Shown here in pieces: positions 62,206 to 64,000 of a stretch of DNA of 64,000 nucleotides. The stretch covers positions 18,962,048 through 19,026,047 of the forward strand of contig OX336350.1 of the NCBI GenBank assembly GCA_946902875.1, given 5' to 3'. The notes beneath the pieces were generated by a model. It was not told the DNA's origin and did not search any database. It worked only from the letters and a program-made list of their open reading frames with translations. Source of the stretch: Nematopogon swammerdamellus (Eukaryota; Arthropoda; Insecta; Lepidoptera; Adelidae). The translations under genes were made by a program, and so were the position numbers. Numbering within the stretch: the first letter of the stretch is position 1; each line of letters begins with the position of its first letter.

Positions 62206-62793
62206 ATACAGAATGTTTCAGGATAGGGTTTCGTAACTTCAGGGTTCGAAAAAGGTCCATATTTGAAGACGAAAGCTCTGAATTTTTTTCCCAGATTCGG
62301 ACATTTTATAGTACTTTTCTTTACTTACGGAAGACCGCGTGTGGTGGCGTGCCTTGGGAGAGGCCTATGTCCAGCAGTGGACCGATACAGGCTGATGATG
62401 ATGATGATAGTTTTTTTTGGTGAAAATCGTTTGGTCGAGATTTGGTGGACGGTTAACGTCCGACTTTATTAATTAAAAATAAAATGACTAACTTGCATGC
62501 TTAACAGTAGAATTGAACTGCATGTAGGTAAATTCCAAACACTTAAGTTTGAACGATATCAAAATAAAAAGGCGGGGACCGGACTAGGTCATTGCTAGCT
62601 AGACCTAGACAGCACTATTGCCAAATCTCCCCATACTCACGGTCCATTGAGTTTTTATTCCAATTTTACATTTTTGTATGAAAAAAAAAATATACGGAAT
62701 TTCGATTTGAGTGATAGGGATTTTTTTCTTCTAATAATGAGTACATACTTTCTATTCCTGAAGTTTCTCAAGCCTATCCTGAAACAGCCTGTA
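62206..62793 (-). mobile_element. Family L TIR element with small RTE insertion
   Basis: ATACAGAATGTTTCAGGATA at the left, ATCCTGAAACAGCCTGTA at the right. Inverse orientation to 60228-60704. It is interrupted at about 62328-62412. Confidence 0.85.
62328..62412 (+). pseudogene. Very short RTE LINE 3' end with (GAT)n tail
   Basis: In one frame it encodes DRVWWRALGEAYVQQWTDTG then stop and a GATGATGATGAT tail. EAYVQQW is the same C-terminal motif as the RTE copies P1 and P3, but the upstream residues and tail repeat differ. It is a second RTE subfamily, about 85 bp long. Confidence 0.8.
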
Positions 62794-62924
62794 TCTCTTC
62801 TCTACTAATCTAAAGCGCAACGTCTGTATAATTTTGATTACATTTGGCTTACCATGGTTGGTAATCGCGGGCAAAATTAACGCGAATACCAACATATAGT
62901 AAGCCACATTTTCAATACTAATCA

Positions 62925-63600
62925 ATACTAATAATAAATCTGTAAGGGATGGTCATGGGTAAGTTACTTTGTTTTATGAGATATTGCGGTGGTAGACTCT
63001 ATGTATGATACTAAGACTAAATTTTTAGACATCTTTTTAGGTTTCCGTATCCCGTACGGAAGCCTATTACTAAGCCTACGCCGTCTGTCTGTCCGTCCGT
63101 CCGTCTGTCCGAGGGCTGTATCTCTTGAACCGTAATAGGTAGCCCGTTGAAATTTTCACAGAATATGTGTTACTACGGCGGATATAACAAATAATAAAAC
63201 AAAGAAAATGTTAAAAATTAAGGGGGGCTCCCATACAACAAACGTGCGAAAAATCAATTAGTCACGCTACTGAATAATAGATGGCGCCACAGGCTTTTAT
63301 ACATTGCATTGTTGAAAGACAAAAGATAGGCGGATATTATTGATAGCGGATAGATACGGAAGCCTCCATGCGCGAGTAAAACTCGCACTTGACAGATTTT
63401 TGGTATGTATGTATGTATGTTCCTCCATAACTCTTACCGTTCATCCGAATTCGAATAAACTCGCTCGCCGAAATAAAGGTAACGCGGGAACGCAGCTCGG
63501 CCTTTTTACTTACTTACTTATTTACTTTCTTCTTTTTAACTTCTTATATCACTACGAATTTTACGCGAGCGAAACCGCGTGCAAAAGCTAGTTAAGCATA
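62925..63600 (+). mobile_element. Helitron-like family F copy split by family E
   Basis: F sequence at 62925-63031 (TCAATACTAATAATAAATCT) resumes at 63402-63600 (GTTCCTCCATAACTCTTACC to GCGTGCAAAAGCTAGTT). The CTAGT end is preserved. Confidence 0.7.
63032..63401 (-). mobile_element. Family E repeat nested in family F
   Basis: GGTTTCCGTATCCCGTACGG, (CTGT/CCGT)n, GCCCGTTGAAATTTTCACAG, GATGGCGCCACAGGCTTTTA, and the end TAAAACTCGCACTTGACAGA. Same subgroup as 29308-29720. No clear target duplication. Confidence 0.8.
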
Positions 63601-63789
63601 AATGTATATCTCGAGCGGAACCGCGTACTACACACGTACAAATCGAGTACCTACTATATATACAAGGTGATTGCTTACGTAGGTTCCGTAGGGACAAGTC
63701 TTCTCTTGTGCCTCAAGTATTTACTCGTCTTTCCGTCATGTGTGACGTCATGCTCTCTACTTTGGGAAAGAATTGCGCACATATTGTAC

Positions 63790-64000
63790 GCCAATACCAA
63801 AGTTATATTATGTACTAGCGTACTAGATAACTCACTCGGCCAACTAACATGTTCCACCGAGTTGCGGTTCACGATCCTCAAGTCTCATAGTCGAGCGCGA
63901 GAGGCCGCAGCGCGCAGTCGTCGCCTGCCTGCTGCGATCGCGCCTCGCCTACTTCAAACTAATACATTTACACATCTTCGTCGATGCGAAGGTGCGATGG
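63790..64000 (-). repeat. GC-rich dispersed element, continues past window
   Basis: Reverse complement of about 4065-4262, with ATTATGTACTAGCGTACTAG and GCCTGCTGCGATCGCGCCTC. The window ends inside it. Confidence 0.65.

Overview
The window reads as a repeat-rich eukaryotic nuclear segment, most likely from a moth or butterfly. It is AT-rich overall, with GC-rich islands that belong to transposons. It has no prokaryotic gene layout. The families are of kinds common in Lepidoptera: tRNA-headed SINEs, RTE-type and jockey/CR1-type LINE tails, TC...CTAG Helitron-like elements, and repeats with an internal CTGT/ACAG microsatellite. I found no host protein-coding gene that I can defend. The only long credible reading frame is a 5'-truncated LINE reverse transcriptase (37573-38848, minus). 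The other ORFs are LINE C-terminal tails or chance frames inside repeats.

Layout. 1-4.3 kb: a TIR element, a large near-perfect palindrome carrying a hAT-type insertion, and a GC-rich element with a 29-G run. 4.4-11.6 kb: SINEs and LINE tails, including a SINE nested in another SINE and an inverted duplication. 12.5-13.65 kb: a four-unit tandem repeat of about 280 bp. 13.7-19 kb: LINE tails, a Helitron-like element and a hammerhead-like motif. 19.8-28 kb: dispersed repeats and several foldback MITEs, one nested in another. 29-36.9 kb: microsatellite-bearing repeats, SINEs, a TIR element with a GC-rich core and a tRNA-headed repeat. 37.5-38.9 kb: the LINE reverse transcriptase. 41.5-42.9 kb: a second hAT-type element with a perfect 8-bp target duplication. 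45.7-48 kb: a three-level nest of elements, then a 12-copy minisatellite. 51.4-53.7 kb: a tandem array of five LTR-like units and three short non-coding internal regions, interpreted as a TRIM-type LTR retroelement array. 53.8-64 kb: more SINEs, LINE tails and two TIR elements.

How the parts fit. SINE-A (a tRNA-like head with a 5S rRNA-like segment inside it) and SINE-B (a tRNA-like head) share a body. Both have 3' tails resembling the 3' end of a LINE family (LINE-D) whose C-terminal fragments occur five times here. This suggests LINE-D is the mobilising partner. A third head (family C) is joined to the SINE-A body in two copies. Target duplications and nesting let several events be ordered in time. 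Family letters (A, B, C, ...) are local labels, not published names. Element names rest on terminal motifs, target duplications and motif reading only; no database was searched.
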